Part shown: one piece after another, positions 1 to 11,597 of the stretch
How positions within the stretch are numbered: the first letter of the stretch is position 1
Layout: every line of letters starts with the position of its first letter
Assembly (NCBI RefSeq): GCF_016801865.2
Contig: NC_068938.1
Location: 128,009,823 to 128,073,822 of the forward strand
Reading direction: 5' to 3'
Length of the DNA: 64,000 bases
DNA from: Culex pipiens pallens
Lineage: Eukaryota; Arthropoda; Insecta; Diptera; Culicidae
The notes under the pieces: model-generated
Told to the model about the DNA's origin: nothing
The model's input: the letters and a program-made list of their open reading frames with translations, nothing else
Databases searched by the model: none
Position numbers and translations under genes: made by a program

Positions 1-193
1 GTCGGAAACATCGACGGAAAGTGGCTGCGATGTTGCGGGATGTGTACTGGTTAGGAGGGAAATAGAGTCGGAATAGGGTTTGAAAATGACTTTTTTCTTT
101 TTTCGTTTTTTTATGTTTTAAGGAATGAAAACTTAAAAATAAATTATGTTTCCTGTAAATTTATTGACTTTTTTTAAATGATGAAAATGTTCT

Positions 194-262
194 GGGTTAT
201 TCTCTTTCAACTCACACGAAATCGGAAAAGTTGGCCATGACATTTGTTACTTTCCTAAAAAT
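194..262 (+). repeat. Terminal fragment of a foldback transposon (GGGTnATTCTC family)
   Basis: The segment begins GGGTTATTCTCTTTCAACTC and continues ACACGAAATCGG. This matches the left terminus of the better preserved copies at 11598-12898 and 22625-23270. Only the outermost 60-70 bp are recognisable, so it is a solo end or a strongly eroded copy. Confidence 0.55.
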
Positions 263-374
263 AACCCTCCAAAATTACAAAAAACAAGAAATTTTTAAGA
301 GATAAATTTGGTTCTCAATGAAAAAAGACCCTTCTGGATTATTGTAGATTCAAAGGTACATTAAATATAACTTA

Positions 375-612
375 ACATTTCGATCTGGAGCAACATTTGA
401 AAAGGGCGCATAAGCATTTTGACAGCTGGAATAATTTTGTGGTTTTCGCGACAACAGGTGATTATTTAGCAAAACCCGCTGTGTGAGACCTCCCACAATT
501 GATTGATTTACGCTTCAAGTTTTGTGAAAAAGCTAATTTTTGTTTCGGAATTTGCAAAATAGTTCAAGTTGACAAAATGCTTATCCGCCTTTTTTCGTGC
601 TGCTCCAGAAAT
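375..612. repeat. Short inverted repeat (MITE-like relic)
   Basis: The left part (about 382-430) reads CTGGAGCAACATTTG and then GCATAAGCATTTTGACA. Its approximate reverse complement, GACAAAATGCTTATCCGCC to GTGCTGCTCCAG, lies at 570-608. Weaker pairing continues outward to about 330 and 690. No target-site duplication is visible, so the call rests only on the palindrome. Confidence 0.4.
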
Positions 613-684
613 GTCACAAAATGTTTTATAGTCCAGTCACGAAAAATGACAGAAGTTTTTAAAGTACCTTTTTGAAATTTTGAA

Positions 685-955
685 AGCCTGTACTGCCCAT
701 GTTTGCATAATTGTCCTATTTGAAAAAAAAACAGCAAGCAGAGAAAAACGCGTTTCAAGTTTGTCTCACACATAAGGCTTCGTGTTAAGTTTTCTAGAAA
801 AAACTGGATTTCCTCCTGATTTCTTAAACAAAGTACTGCATGTTGTAGGCTTTTCTGAAAGATCACATGATTTTGAACTAAACTGCATCAATAACTCAAA
901 AGCGATCAAAATATATATGGGACATTTATGCGATCAGGGGCAGTGTACAGGACCT
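685..955. repeat. Inverted repeat pair
   Basis: A segment near 688-716 containing TACTGCCCATG and GCATAATTGTCCTA is found in approximate reverse complement at about 918-953 (GGGACATTTATGCGATCAGG then GGCAGTGTACAGG). The arms are about 30 bp. This is probably the remains of a palindromic transposon, and the superfamily is unknown. Confidence 0.35.
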
Positions 956-1812
956 CAGAAAACTCGAAATTTGAATGTTATATACTCCAAAAATTTCGCA
1001 TACAACACTTACACTCCACTGATGTTGGTTATAATCACATTGGTGGCTAATATGCCTCAAAAAGTGACATATACATAACTTTTTTGTTTCTGCCACAAGC
1101 AAGCCAGTTTTTACTAAATAAGTAGAAATTTCTAGGCTAAATTTTGAGTACACTTTCGTGCAATCTCATAAGCCCTTGGATCTGAGCATTTATTTTTTCA
1201 CCCCAAAGCTGATCAGTAATCTTTGATTTCAGAAACCCATTTAAAAATAGATATGTTTTTGCCATTTTTGGTTTATTTGTTTAATGTATTATCATGCGAT
1301 GTTTCAAATAATCAAAATTTTTGATATATTTACCTACAAATATGTAATTTTTTACATTTTTAAAAGTATATTATCCCATTTTTCTGTACAAAATCTTCTC
1401 ACAATCTAAAATTCAAAAAAAGCAGCCGAAATTAAAAACATTAATCGAAAATTCAACTCTTGAAAGATACTCTCACTGTCGATCTTCTTGATATGTCAAT
1501 ATTGATCCATCTGTTAATTAAATTTTCAGTCCCTTCAAATATCAAGTTTTGAATTTTTCGTTCTATATTTCTATAGTATAGAACCTCTCAAAATCGGCGA
1601 TATTAGAGATATTGACGAGTCCACTGTATTATTTTACTATTGCATTTATCCAACGAGGCTCTCTAAATTGGATAAATACGACGAGTGCTGAAAAAATCAA
1701 GTTTCGCAACGAGTTCCATACAGCATTTTTGCAATTCCGAAAAAACCCATTGAGTGAAATTTTAAATCAAATTTTCATGTACTCAATAAATCATTCGAAT
1801 CATTTTTTTTTT

Positions 1813-1898
1813 GAAAAGTGTTACTTTTCGAAACAAGTGCTGAAAAGTTCAACTTTTCAGCACCCATTTCAGTGCTAAAAAGTAGAACTTTTCAGCAT
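1813..1898. repeat. Cluster of three AAAAGT/ACTTTT hairpins
   Basis: Three palindromes lie side by side: 1813-1829 (GAAAAGTGTTACTTTTC), 1837-1863 (a perfect 27-nt palindrome built from GTGCTGAAAAGTT and its complement around one C), and 1871-1898 (an imperfect version). The surrounding AT-rich sequence also repeats AACGAG motifs at 1653 and 1709. It is likely the core of a dispersed repeat. Confidence 0.5.
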
Positions 1899-2476
1899 TT
1901 ATTTTGAAAAGTATTGCTACTCGATTCTGTTATTTTTGGTACAGAAAAGAATGCTATATCGTCGTTCAAAAATGACAGGAAAAGTAAGTAGTTTCACGAC
2001 GAAATTGCATAAAATTAATTTAAGTACTAATTCATTATAATCGCCATTTTCACTCGTAAGCACAAATCGGACATGACGCAAATCTGTTCGGATTCGGAAC
2101 AATCACTGCTGAGTACTCTCTTTTTTGCTCTCCCTCTCTATCTCTGATCGTTTCAGACTCAGATTGGCTCAGTCAAATCTCAGTGTTCCTCTAAGCTGTT
2201 TCAAAATAGTCTGCGATCGGCTATTTTATACTCACTGATTCTACTGCTTAAAATCAATGTCATCAAATACATTCTGTTTGTTTTTGTTTACGCATCAAAG
2301 ACACATTTGACAGCAACTTACGGCATGCAAAATATTAATTTTTAAAGATTCTCTCTTTTCTGACTATATTTGTGACTATATTTGTAAATCAAGACCCTTT
2401 TTCAAAACAACCTTTTCTGTTTAATCGTGTAAGTAACGGTTGTTTTAATTAAGTCATTTCATAAACTGAAACAGAA

Positions 2477-3960
2477 ATGCAAATTTCCCACCAGGACACT
2501 CGATAACAATCTCCGGCTCCCAAAACCCTGTTCCCACTATCCTGGCACGGGCCGCCCGGCTTACCAGAGTGCTCCTTTCACACGTGTGCCTGCCCTGTCA
2601 CGATGACACGACTGATTTAGTTAATTCTGAAAGGTTTCCCGTGTTTTTCGGGGCCACTCACTCTGGTGGGCCCAGCTTATCTTGACAATTGTCCATCATG
2701 GTTCCACCACGTCACTCATAATTCCGGAACGGGACAGTTTTTTAAAGCTCGGACTAGAAAAGCGGGAGTGTCGAGCGTGGTGCGGGGAGATTCAATTACG
2801 ATATAAGCGCAAACGGCCGGGGTTGGACACTGCGGAAAGTGGACAGTTTGTACTAAGCGTAGAGTTTGGAATGGATTCAAAATGGCGGCCACTCTTTCGG
2901 TGCGCGGGAAAGCTTGTGGTTAACCCGGCTGGGTGGCTCGGATATGCTAATGAGACGCCACATTCGGCCGGGGTCGTCACAACTTGAAGACATCTTTGTA
3001 GCAGCAGCCATACTGTGCTTCTGCGGTCATTGGCACCGAACGCACCCGGCATTGCAGCACAGAATCGAGTATCTCGGCGAAGGATTCCGCGGAAAACTTT
3101 CATGTTTAATTCATTCAGTCCCGGCCCGGGCCGGAAATGGCTTGGAGTTGGTTTGGTGGGGAATGGCGGCGGATGCCAGAATGCAAAATGGAATTTTACA
3201 TTTATAAACAACACAGCCAAACAGGTTTTCCAGCTGAGGGTGGATGCGAGTCTAGTTTCGAGCCAGAGGTAGATTCTGCACCGCGCAGGAGGATAAATCT
3301 CTACTCCGCGTGGAGGCTGGTCCTGAACCACCACGCTTCTTTGGTTGGAGGACGACGACGACATGCAAATTCCTTTTGCCAAGTTAGAGAGACAGAGAGC
3401 TACAAATGCAAATTTGGGAACGAATTGCTGTGGTGGTCGTGCAGTTTCAACGATCGATCGATCCAGATTTTTTTCATGGTTCCAGATTTATCTACCACAA
3501 TGTGGGCTTCCCGGAACGACCGTCAACCATCAGATTCCGAATCAATCATTTCATTTCAATTGTGGCACTCTGTCATATTTCTCACCCCGTTTTGTACGGG
3601 GGCCAGCACGAGGAGCAGCATCTGTCCTCATTTGCATGACAGTTTCGGGTTGTTCCAGGTCCAGGTTTCTGGCCGCCAAAGGCCGGAGTCATTTATCAGG
3701 GCCGTTCTCTGACGACGCAGGTTATGGGGCTCGGATGATGAATGGTGGCCACACCGGTATTGATTGGTGGAATCGGAACGGACCACCCGGCGGATGACGG
3801 GACCGATGACGACGACTACATTTTGGGTGAATGACTGCGACTGACAAAACAATTGGGATTAGCACGCATCGTAGAACGGGTTGACCCAACAAGATTTGTG
3901 AGCGATTTGTGCGTTTTGGACAAAGAAGCTAGGGAGATTAATATGGTTGGTTTATTTGGA
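2477..3960. other. Unique GC-richer island with four POU-octamer motifs; possible cis-regulatory region
   Basis: Composition changes sharply to GC-rich, non-repetitive sequence. Open frames exist on both strands (for example 2792-3382 minus and 3137-3712 plus), but they overlap each other and show no domain I recognise, so I treat them as chance frames. The octamer ATGCAAAT or its complement occurs at 2477-2484, 3363-3370, 3406-3413 and 3630-3637, which is more than expected in about 1.2 kb. A regulatory role is inference only. Confidence 0.4.
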
Positions 3961-4059
3961 AGACTTTGTTGGACATTTGATTGATTTGAAATTTAAACCA
4001 GTCACGAATGTAAAACTTTATCATGAGTCTGTTCTAACAAATCTGAAACTTATGGAAAT

Positions 4060-4829
4060 GTTTCGAATAATCCTCTAGAATTCAGTCCTCAATGTTTGAG
4101 GAAACGAAAGATTCACAGAATCTTTAAGATTCAAGAAATCCTCAAAACGCATGGAAACTTCGTGTTTTATGAAGACTTTAAGATTGTAGGAATTCCTTGA
4201 ATTTAAGGAATCCTCAAGATTTAAAAATTATAAAGGTTCAAAAAAACCTTTAGATTCATCATATTGAAACCTTCCATAATCAAGAGATTTTCAAGATTTA
4301 AGAAATTGTCTAAATTTGAAACATCAGGGATGAAAAAAAAACCTTAAGATTCAAAGATTTACGTAATACTAAAGATTCATGAAATCCTAAAGATTAAAAT
4401 AATACTAAGGACGTAAGTAATCCTAAAGATTCACATAATCCATAAAGATTCAAGTAATCCCAAAGATTCAAGTAATCCTAAAGATTCCAGCAATCTCAAA
4501 GATGCACGTTAGATTAGAATAAAATAATACTAATGATTCAAGAAATCCTAAAGAATCGAGTAGTCTATAAATATTCAAGCAATCATAAAAATGCAAGTGA
4601 TCGTAAAAATGCAAGTAATCCTAAAGGTTAATGCAATCCAAAATATAAAAATAATCAAGTAATCCTAAAGATTTGAGTAATCCTAAAGATTCAAAAAATC
4701 CTCAAAATTTGAAGAATTTTCAAGATGCTAAGAATCCGAAGCATTCAAGATATCATCAAGGTTCAATGATTTTTGAGGATTAAGGATGAATGAAGATTAA
4801 AAAAATTCTTGAGTTTTAAGGAATTTTCA
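4060..4829 (+). repeat. Decayed 18-bp satellite array, unit near AAGATTCAAGTAATCCTA
   Basis: Successive copies of AAGATTCAAGTAATCCTA and variants follow each other with an 18-bp period. They are best preserved around 4390-4500 and 4660-4710. Copies are heavily mutated toward both ends. The array is cut by the foldback at 4834, and a remnant (AATCCTAAAGATTGAAG) reappears near 6796. The unit matches the satellite at 9780-11570 at about 13 of 18 positions. Confidence 0.75.
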
Positions 4830-4833
4830 AGGT

Positions 4834-6680
4834 GAGCAATTCTCTCAGCTTTCGATCATTCGATTTTTTTGTCTTTTTTAATCTGGCTGAAACTTTATTG
4901 GTTCCTTCGGTATGCCCAAAGAAGTCATTTTGCATCATTAGTTTGTCCATATAGTTTTTCATACAAATTTGGCAGCTGTCCATACAAAAATGATGTATGA
5001 AAATTCTAAAACCTGTATCTTTTGAAGGAGTTTTTTGATCGATTTGGTGTCTTCGACAAAGTTGTAGGTATGGATAAGTACTAAAGTGAAAAAATGACAC
5101 ACGGTAAAAAAACACTTTAAGTCACTGAAACTTGATTTGTCAAAAAACACTACCTTTAATTTTTTATATGTTTTAAGGGACATACAATGCCAATTTTTCA
5201 GAAAAGTTCAGGTAGTACAAACAATCTTTGACTGAGCTATGAATTTTTTAATCAATACTGATTTTTTTTTTTTTCAAAAAGCCGAAATATTGGTCGCAAA
5301 AATTTTTCAACTTAATTTTTCGATGTAAAACCAAATTTGCAATCAAAAAGTACTTTAGTGTAATTGAGTTAAATGCACCGTTTTCAAGTTAAAGCCATTT
5401 TTAGGTAACTTTTTTGAAAATAGCCGCAGTTTTTGATTTTTCAAATTAATGCACATGTTTGCCCATTTTTGGAAAAAAATATTTTTGAAAAGCTGAGTTG
5501 ATATATTTTGCTTTTTTGAACTTTGTTGATTCGACCCTTAGTTGCTGAGATATTGCCATGCAAAGGTTTAAAAAGCTGGAAAATTTATGTTTTCTAAGTC
5601 TCACCCTAACAACCCACCGTTTTCTAATGTCGTTATCTCAGCAACTAATGGTTCGATTAACAATGTTAAAATATGAACAATCGTGAAATTTTTCGTTCTT
5701 TTCGAAAACAATATTTTCAAATAATTTAAATTAAGACAAACATTTTAAAAAAGACGTTATATTGAATTTTTAACACTTTTGTAATGTTAGTCTTGATTTT
5801 GAAAATATTGTTGTCGAAAAGATCGGAAAATTTCACGAATGTTTCATCTTTTAACATTGTAAATCGGACCATTAGTTGCTGAGGTAACGACATTAGAAAA
5901 CGGTGGGTTGTTTGGGTGAAACTTGTTTGGGTGAGACTTAGAAAACATAAATTTATCAAAATTTCACAAACGTACTTTTTGATTGCAAATTTGATTTTAC
6001 ATCGAAAAATGATGTTGAAAAATTGTTTCGACCAATTTTTCGAATTTTGGAAAAATCAGTATTGATTCAAAAATTCATAACTCGCTCAAAGATTTTTGCA
6101 CAACCTGAAAATTTCAGAAAAGTTGGCATTTGATGTCCTCTAAAACATATCTATAAATAAAAAAAAATAAAAATAGTGTTTTTTTGCAAATCAAGTTTTA
6201 GCGACTAAAAGTTAAATAAAAAATCATCAAATTTTTTTTACCTTGTATCATATTTTTTCAGTGTAGTTCTTACCCATACCTACAATTTTGCTGATGACAC
6301 CAAATCGATCAAAAAAATCCATCAATAGATACAGATTTTTGAATTTTGATACATCATTTGTATGTTCCACGTGGACAGTTTTTTGGAAATCTCGACCCCC
6401 CCCCCCCTCCTCGTGGACAATTGTCCATACAAAAAAATCTTTTTTCGTATGGAGCGTGGACAATCGCCATACCCCCCCCCCCCTTTCCCAAAATTGTCCA
6501 CGTGGTTTATGGATGGTCCCTATGGACAGCTGCCAAATATGTATAGAAAATTATATGGACAAACTAATGATGCAAAATGGCTTTTTTGGGCATACCGAAG
6601 GCACCAAAAAAGTTTCAGCTGGATTAAAAAATACAAAAATTAAAATTAAAAAAAAAGACCGATTTCGTAGAGAATTGCTC
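4834..6680. mobile_element. Long foldback transposon, GAGCAATTCTC ends, 4-bp TSD AGGT
   Basis: The element starts GAGCAATTCTCT and ends with the complement AGAATTGCTC. It is flanked by AGGT at 4830-4833 and 6681-6684. The two arms are inverted copies over most of their length and meet near 5762. Compared with the left arm, the right arm lacks about 200 bp after 5953 and carries an extra C-rich hairpin at about 6362-6506. No transposase frame is present, so it is non-autonomous. A second copy with the same ends and a 4-bp TSD lies at 50691-52598. A 4-bp TSD does not by itself fix the superfamily. Confidence 0.8.
6362..6506. repeat. C-rich hairpin insertion inside the foldback arm
   Basis: This 145-bp segment has no counterpart in the left arm or in the second copy of the element. 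It contains two runs of twelve C (6396-6407 and 6472-6483). Outer arms are CCACGTGGACAG and TTGTCCACGTGG, with an inner pair GTGGACAATTGTCCATAC and GTATGGAGCGTGGACAAT. It could fold into a long hairpin, and the minus strand carries two G12 runs. Confidence 0.6.
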
Positions 6681-6929
6681 AGGTGTAAGATTTGTCAGGC
6701 CAACAATCTTCAGAAGTTGTTTTGGTCGATGGTCGATGACAGGCAGACTATGATGACAGGTGTTTAGTTCTGCGCCCAACGCTTCAGAATGAAATAATCC
6801 TAAAGATTGAAGAAGAATCTCTTAAATTTTGTGACTGCAAACAATGCTTCCTTTTCATTAGTTTTATTTTACTTTGAAAACAACGCTCCTGTAAATCTTG
6901 AAGTACTTCTGCTTCTAATAGCTGTACAT

Positions 6930-7644
6930 TAGGGTGGTTCACGGATATATGAAAAAGACAAAAGTGTTCAATTTCGTTTGCATCAACCGGAATTTTAAAG
7001 TTCTTTGACCCCAGAAGCTACCCTGAAAATTTGAGCTTATTTGGTTAAGGTTTAGTTGCTCCAGTTTTGATCGGAAGTTAGAATGGAATTTCAATAAATT
7101 TAATTGATTTATTTTTCACTTTTTAACTCTTCTTCTAGAAAGTTTTCCTTTACCCGATAAAATATTATCTATCTAAAAGATTTCTTATAGGTTTTGATCC
7201 GGGGAACAACTTAGTAGAACATCGCAAAGCGCTAAGAATTGATCCCGAAAAGATACAGATTAATTTTTTGAGCCAGTTTTGAATTTTTGCCGAAAAAAGT
7301 AAACTCCAAAAAACATCCTGAATCTTTTCGGGATCAATTCCTAGCACTTTGCGATGTTCTACTAAGTTGTTCCCCGGATCAAAACCTATAAGAAACTTAA
7401 GAATAGGAAAATTTGAAAGGGTTTTGGAGAATTTTCTATAAGAAGATGTAAAAAGTTACAAATCTCCATAGTAAATTGATTAATGTTCCATACTAACTTC
7501 AGATCAAAACTGGAGCAACTAAACCATAACCAAATAAGCTCAAATTTTCAGGCTAGCTTCTGGGGTCATAGTACTTTGAAATTCGGGTTGATGCAAACGA
7601 AATTGAACACTTTTGTCTTTTTCATATAACCGTGAACCACGCTA
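6930..7644. mobile_element. hAT-like foldback element, 8-bp TSD CTGTACAT
   Basis: The ends are TAGGGTGGTTCACGG and its near complement CCGTGAACCACGCTA. A perfect 8-bp duplication, CTGTACAT, lies at 6922-6929 and 7645-7652. An 8-bp TSD and termini fitting 5'-YARNG are characteristic of hAT elements. The 715-bp body is one large imperfect palindrome, with matching arms around 7180-7270 and 7320-7395. No transposase frame is present. It is a non-autonomous copy. Confidence 0.75.
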
Positions 7645-7652
7645 CTGTACAT

Positions 7653-9770
7653 CATCATAAAACTATACCACACATGTCTTCAAAACCAGGAAACTACTCA
7701 AGGAACCACCAACCACCAGTTAGTGTCCTCATCACCATCATCATCGTCTTCAGCATGCTCTAAACAGCTGAAGAAAATCCCCTGACGACGGATCCTGTGA
7801 TGCTCTCAGACAGATGTACCGAAAACAATAATCATAAACACAAATGTACTCTCCTCCTGGTCCACGAGTGTCGTATACATTTCCATGAACAAAAGCCGTT
7901 CTTCCGGCCCACATCCACCCTCACACACACACGTGGAACATCTGCGCGTGACTTACACATAATGAGATGTAATCACCTTCGGGGAAAAGAAAACATAAAC
8001 TTTTCCCTAACCATAATTTCTCGCTCTCGCTCTTTCACTCCTTGAAGGAATCCTCAGGAATCAACCAAAGTCACCGATACACGCCGCGGCGGGCAAGTTC
8101 CGGGTCGAAACCACTTATAATTCTGTTTACGTTGCGCCAGTTTGAGCCTAATTTATGCTTATTACCGAAGGGCCGACCTTCTTGGGACGAAGAGAGATGG
8201 GACGCCGGGACAAGACACGCAAGTTTAGCCAAGATCCGAACGAGAGTCCCCCCTCCGGCAAGGTAGACGTGTGTTGCATAACTCGTGCGGTGGATCGTTC
8301 CGGTTAGCAATCCCATTTCCGAGAGAGAGTCCTTTGGAAGGGGTTAGTTTCTGGAAGGATTTGGGATTTCACCCGACTACCCACGTGCCAACGGCGAGAG
8401 CGCCACGTGTGTATGTCTTAGGAAATGTGGTGAGCCAAAGTTTGGACAGGTCGAGAAATTGATTCTGACCGAAACATGCACTCTGATGAACGCCGTGAGG
8501 GGGTTTCTTGGGGCTTCTACATGGCGGTATTTCCAGAGACATCGGATATTCTGGCTTGAACATAGTCTTATCGAATTAGCTGAAACGATGTACGTCTGTT
8601 GTCTGTGGCATATTACTTGCTAACGCCCCCAAAGGGGCACTTGACGACCGTTTGAAGTGGTTCCAACGGTGACATCGAAGACGACAAGGTGTTGGAACTT
8701 AATTAATTATTGTTCGGCTGATTTATTTGACACCTTACTCTAGCTCTTAATCAGCATCGTCGAGAAGCCTTGCTTCTCCATCAAAGGCTTGCAGGAAAAC
8801 TTTTGATTAATCCGCACTTGCCATTTCTGCGGTGACACCGGAGCCGCTGTCGGTCGCAGGTGAACCGGTGGCCACCTTTGAGCTCAACCCTAGTTAGTGT
8901 GTCAACTCAGCTGTAAGAGACCCCCCGGAAACAACGCGAGTTCAAACAGAACTTCTCCATCCACCTTAGGGTCGTCTCGCCAACGCAAGTCTTCACAGCT
9001 TAGCGCGCGCCAACAATGACCAACGCCACCCTGGAGTTGGTTCTTCGCGCGCGCAATCTGTCCGGGGTTTGTTTACACGTTCCCACGTTCCACCGCGAGA
9101 GACTCTCATAACTGTTGGCTGCTGCAGTAAGTATAATTTATTTCGGTCTCAATCGTGGCTGTGTTTGCCAACTCTCCCCCCACAAACTGCTCAGTAACTG
9201 CCGGCGCGAAGACTGTATTCATTTCGAATTAAGTTGTTCCCGGGCTCAGGAAACCCCAACAAACCAAACAAGTTGGGAAGCTGGAGAGGAAGCCACAAAT
9301 AATACCTACCACCAACTCGAAAAGGAACGGAGTTGTTGAGCGAACCACACACCGTGGCACATCTTATTTAAACTTTTCAAATTATGCTTCATTCTTTTGT
9401 GTCGTCGTCGTGCACCTGTACACAAGAATTTCACACCTGGATTGTTTGAGTTTTGGCTGTGTACAACTGCGTACGGATCAAGAACAAGGTCTAGACGGTG
9501 GCAGTAGCAGCTCGTGCTACACGTTGAAGTCGTAGGGTTGTGACCCCTTTTGCGACGACTACCTGAGCGACACGGATGCAGGGATTGGAGGGATTAACAA
9601 CCGCAATGTCGTTAAGGGGTGTTCATGTTTGCGTATGTCACGTGGGCCAGCAGTTGTGTGATGTGATGTGCTTTGCTGTGCGGTGCATCATTGAGATGCA
9701 AAGATCTGTCTGGCTAGTTGGGGCATTATGACGGATTGTTGGTGGAGACACAACTGTGGTTGGCTTCAGA
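7653..9770. other. Unique island, no gene recognised
   Basis: This is non-repetitive, GC-balanced sequence with no convincing exon. CACGTG occurs at 7930, 8382, 8404 and 9639, and short CA and GCGC runs occur near 7920 and 9049. All open frames are short and unrecognised. It may be intronic or intergenic host sequence that has stayed free of insertions. Confidence 0.5.
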
Positions 9771-10562
9771 AAATTAGCAGTTAGATGAATTCAATGATAT
9801 TTTTGAAGATTTTTTCGATTCTGAAAATATGATCGATCTATAAATCTAAAATTAAAGAGGAATCTTTGAGATTTCCAGAATTGTTGAAATAATCAGGATA
9901 TTATTATGAAAATAGTTGAAATTCTCAGAAGCATTCCCCAAATCTTCAAAATTAGAAAATTGTTGAGATTCTCAGAATAATTGAGATACTCGAAAACGTT
10001 GAGTTACTCATAATCCTTAAGACACTCAGAATCTTCAAGGTCGAGGTTACTCATTGAGTCACGAAGAATAGTTGAGATACTCAAAATCGATGAGATACAC
10101 AAAATCTTTAAGATACTTAAAATCGTTGAGACATTCAGAATCGTAAAGTTACTCAGATTCGCGGAGACATTCAATTTCATTGAGAAACTCAGAATAGTTG
10201 AGGAATTAAGTATTTTTGAGATTCTCTAACCCGTTGAGATACTCAGAATCGTTGAGATCCTCAAAATAGTTGAGATTCTTAGAATTCTTGATATTCTCAC
10301 GATCGTTGAGATTCTCAGATTCCTAGAGATTCTCAGAATCGTTGAGATTCTCAGAATCCTAGAGATTCTCAGAATCCTAGAGATTCTCAGAATCCTAGAG
10401 ATTCTCAGAATCCTAGAGATTCTCAGAATCCTAGAGATTCTCAGAATCCTAGAGATTCTCAGAATCCTAGAGATTCTCAGAATCCTAGAGATTCTCAGAA
10501 TCCTAGAGATTCTCAGAATCCTTGAGATTCTCAGAATCCTTGAGATTCTCAGAATCCTCAAA

Positions 10563-10925
10563 TCAAAAAATCAATCCATCCACATTAACGACCCCCGGGT
10601 CTTTTGTGGTCTCTATTGCAAGTTTCTGCTCGAACCTAGGAGTCCGAAGGCTTGAATGGGGAGAGCACCCAAACCTCTTTCTACTCCAAGGAACCTTCAC
10701 CCCAGTGTTTGAACTGACGACCTTCGGATTGCGAGTCCAACCGCCGCCAGCGATTCCACCGGAGTAGGCTTGGTTTGGTGTGTTGTTTGTACTGTTTGTA
10801 CTTATGGCATGGAGAGAACTCCTACACCTGGAATGACTTAACGGCCTAACAACCAAGGCCGGGACCGACATTTTACTTCCTCATCCGATGGAAGGTTGCA
10901 GCAGATGGGATTCGAACCCAGAATC
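10563..10925 (-). mobile_element. tRNA-related SINE-like insertion in the satellite
   Basis: Satellite stops at about 10560 and resumes at about 10926. On the minus strand the insert begins with a tRNA T-arm-like GGGTTCGAATCCCATC. In its middle it has a second tRNA-like stretch, GTTGGACTCGCAATCC followed by GGTCGTCAGTTCAAAC, which resembles an anticodon arm plus B box. Long frames across it are not credible genes. No clean TSD can be read because the flanks are repetitive. A tRNA-derived SINE, possibly 5'-truncated, is the best reading. Confidence 0.55.
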
Positions 10926-11049
10926 AATCCTAGAGATTCTCAAAATCCTAGAGATTCTCAGAATCCTAGAGATTCTCAGAATCCTAGAGAATCTCAGAAT
11001 CCTAGAGATTCTCAGAACCCTTGAGATTCTCAGAATCGTTGAGATTCTC

Positions 11050-11386
11050 ACACCCACAGTTGGGCAGCACCATCCGAGAGAATGAAGAACACGATCTGGT
11101 ATTATAAAGGTATAGTGAATGGACGATTGGCGAGAGTGTTATTCTCATGGATTCATTTTCAAAACAGTTCATCAACCAAAAAGAAAGTGCCGATATCGAG
11201 ACTCGAACCAAAGACCTTTGACATATCGAACAGCGCCTTTGCCATATCGGCCACCAAAGTTCGATGACTGTGAGCAATATAAGCCACTCAATGGGATGAT
11301 TTGTTTCAATGAACAAATTGACACAATTTCGTGGTGGTTCACCCACGAGAGGAGCTATTCTCTCGGCCTTCTGCTTTGGGTGCAGA
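11050..11386 (-). mobile_element. Insertion with tRNA-like core and short terminal inverted repeats
   Basis: This block interrupts the 18-bp satellite. Its ends carry CACCCACAG...CCGAGAGAATGA and, inverted, CTATTCTCTCGG...TTTGGGTG. On the minus strand 11187-11260 resembles a tRNA: a D-arm-like GTGGCCGATATGGC and a B-box-like GGTTCGAGTCT. The anticodon arm is not convincing, so it is a tRNA-derived repeat and not a functional tRNA. Its relation to the neighbouring SINE-like insert is unclear. Confidence 0.45.
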
Positions 11387-11597
11387 ATCGTTGAGATACT
11401 CAGAATCATTGAGATTCTCAAAATCGTTGAGATACTCAAAATCTTTGAGATACTCAGAGTCACTGGGATAACCGAAATTGTTGAGATTCCTAAAATGGTT
11501 GATACTCCAAGAAATTCAGAAATACCCTGATTCATCGACATCTTGGATTTTTGGGATTCTCAACTTTCCCAAAATTGATAAAATTCCAAAAATCTTT

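Larger units (their letters stand above)
1..2476. other. AT-rich block of decayed repeats, no gene seen
   Basis: This stretch is AT-rich with many homopolymer runs. No reading frame of recognisable family is present. It holds the small repeat fragments listed separately (194-262, 375-612, 685-955, 1813-1898). The remainder cannot be classified by eye. Confidence 0.6.
9780..11570. repeat. 18-bp satellite array AGATTCTCAGAATCCTAG with insertions
   Basis: A homogeneous core at about 10310-10560 repeats AGATTCTCAGAATCCTAG with an exact 18-bp period. Flanking copies (9780-10300, 10926-11048, 11388-11570) are diverged, usually as GTTGAGATACTCAGAAT. The array is split by two tRNA-related insertions (10563-10925 and 11050-11386) and stops at the foldback at 11598. 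Weak copies resume at 12905-13030. The minus-strand ILRIS-repeat frame is a by-product of the satellite. Confidence 0.85.

Noticed and set aside
2792..3712. Overlapping frames of 196 (minus) and 191 (plus) codons
   Set aside because: They overlap each other in a GC-rich patch, have no recognisable domain and lack splice support. GC-rich sequence makes long chance frames more likely.
10226..10561. ILRIS-repeat frame on the minus strand
   Set aside because: It is the 18-bp satellite translated, and it does not extend beyond the array.
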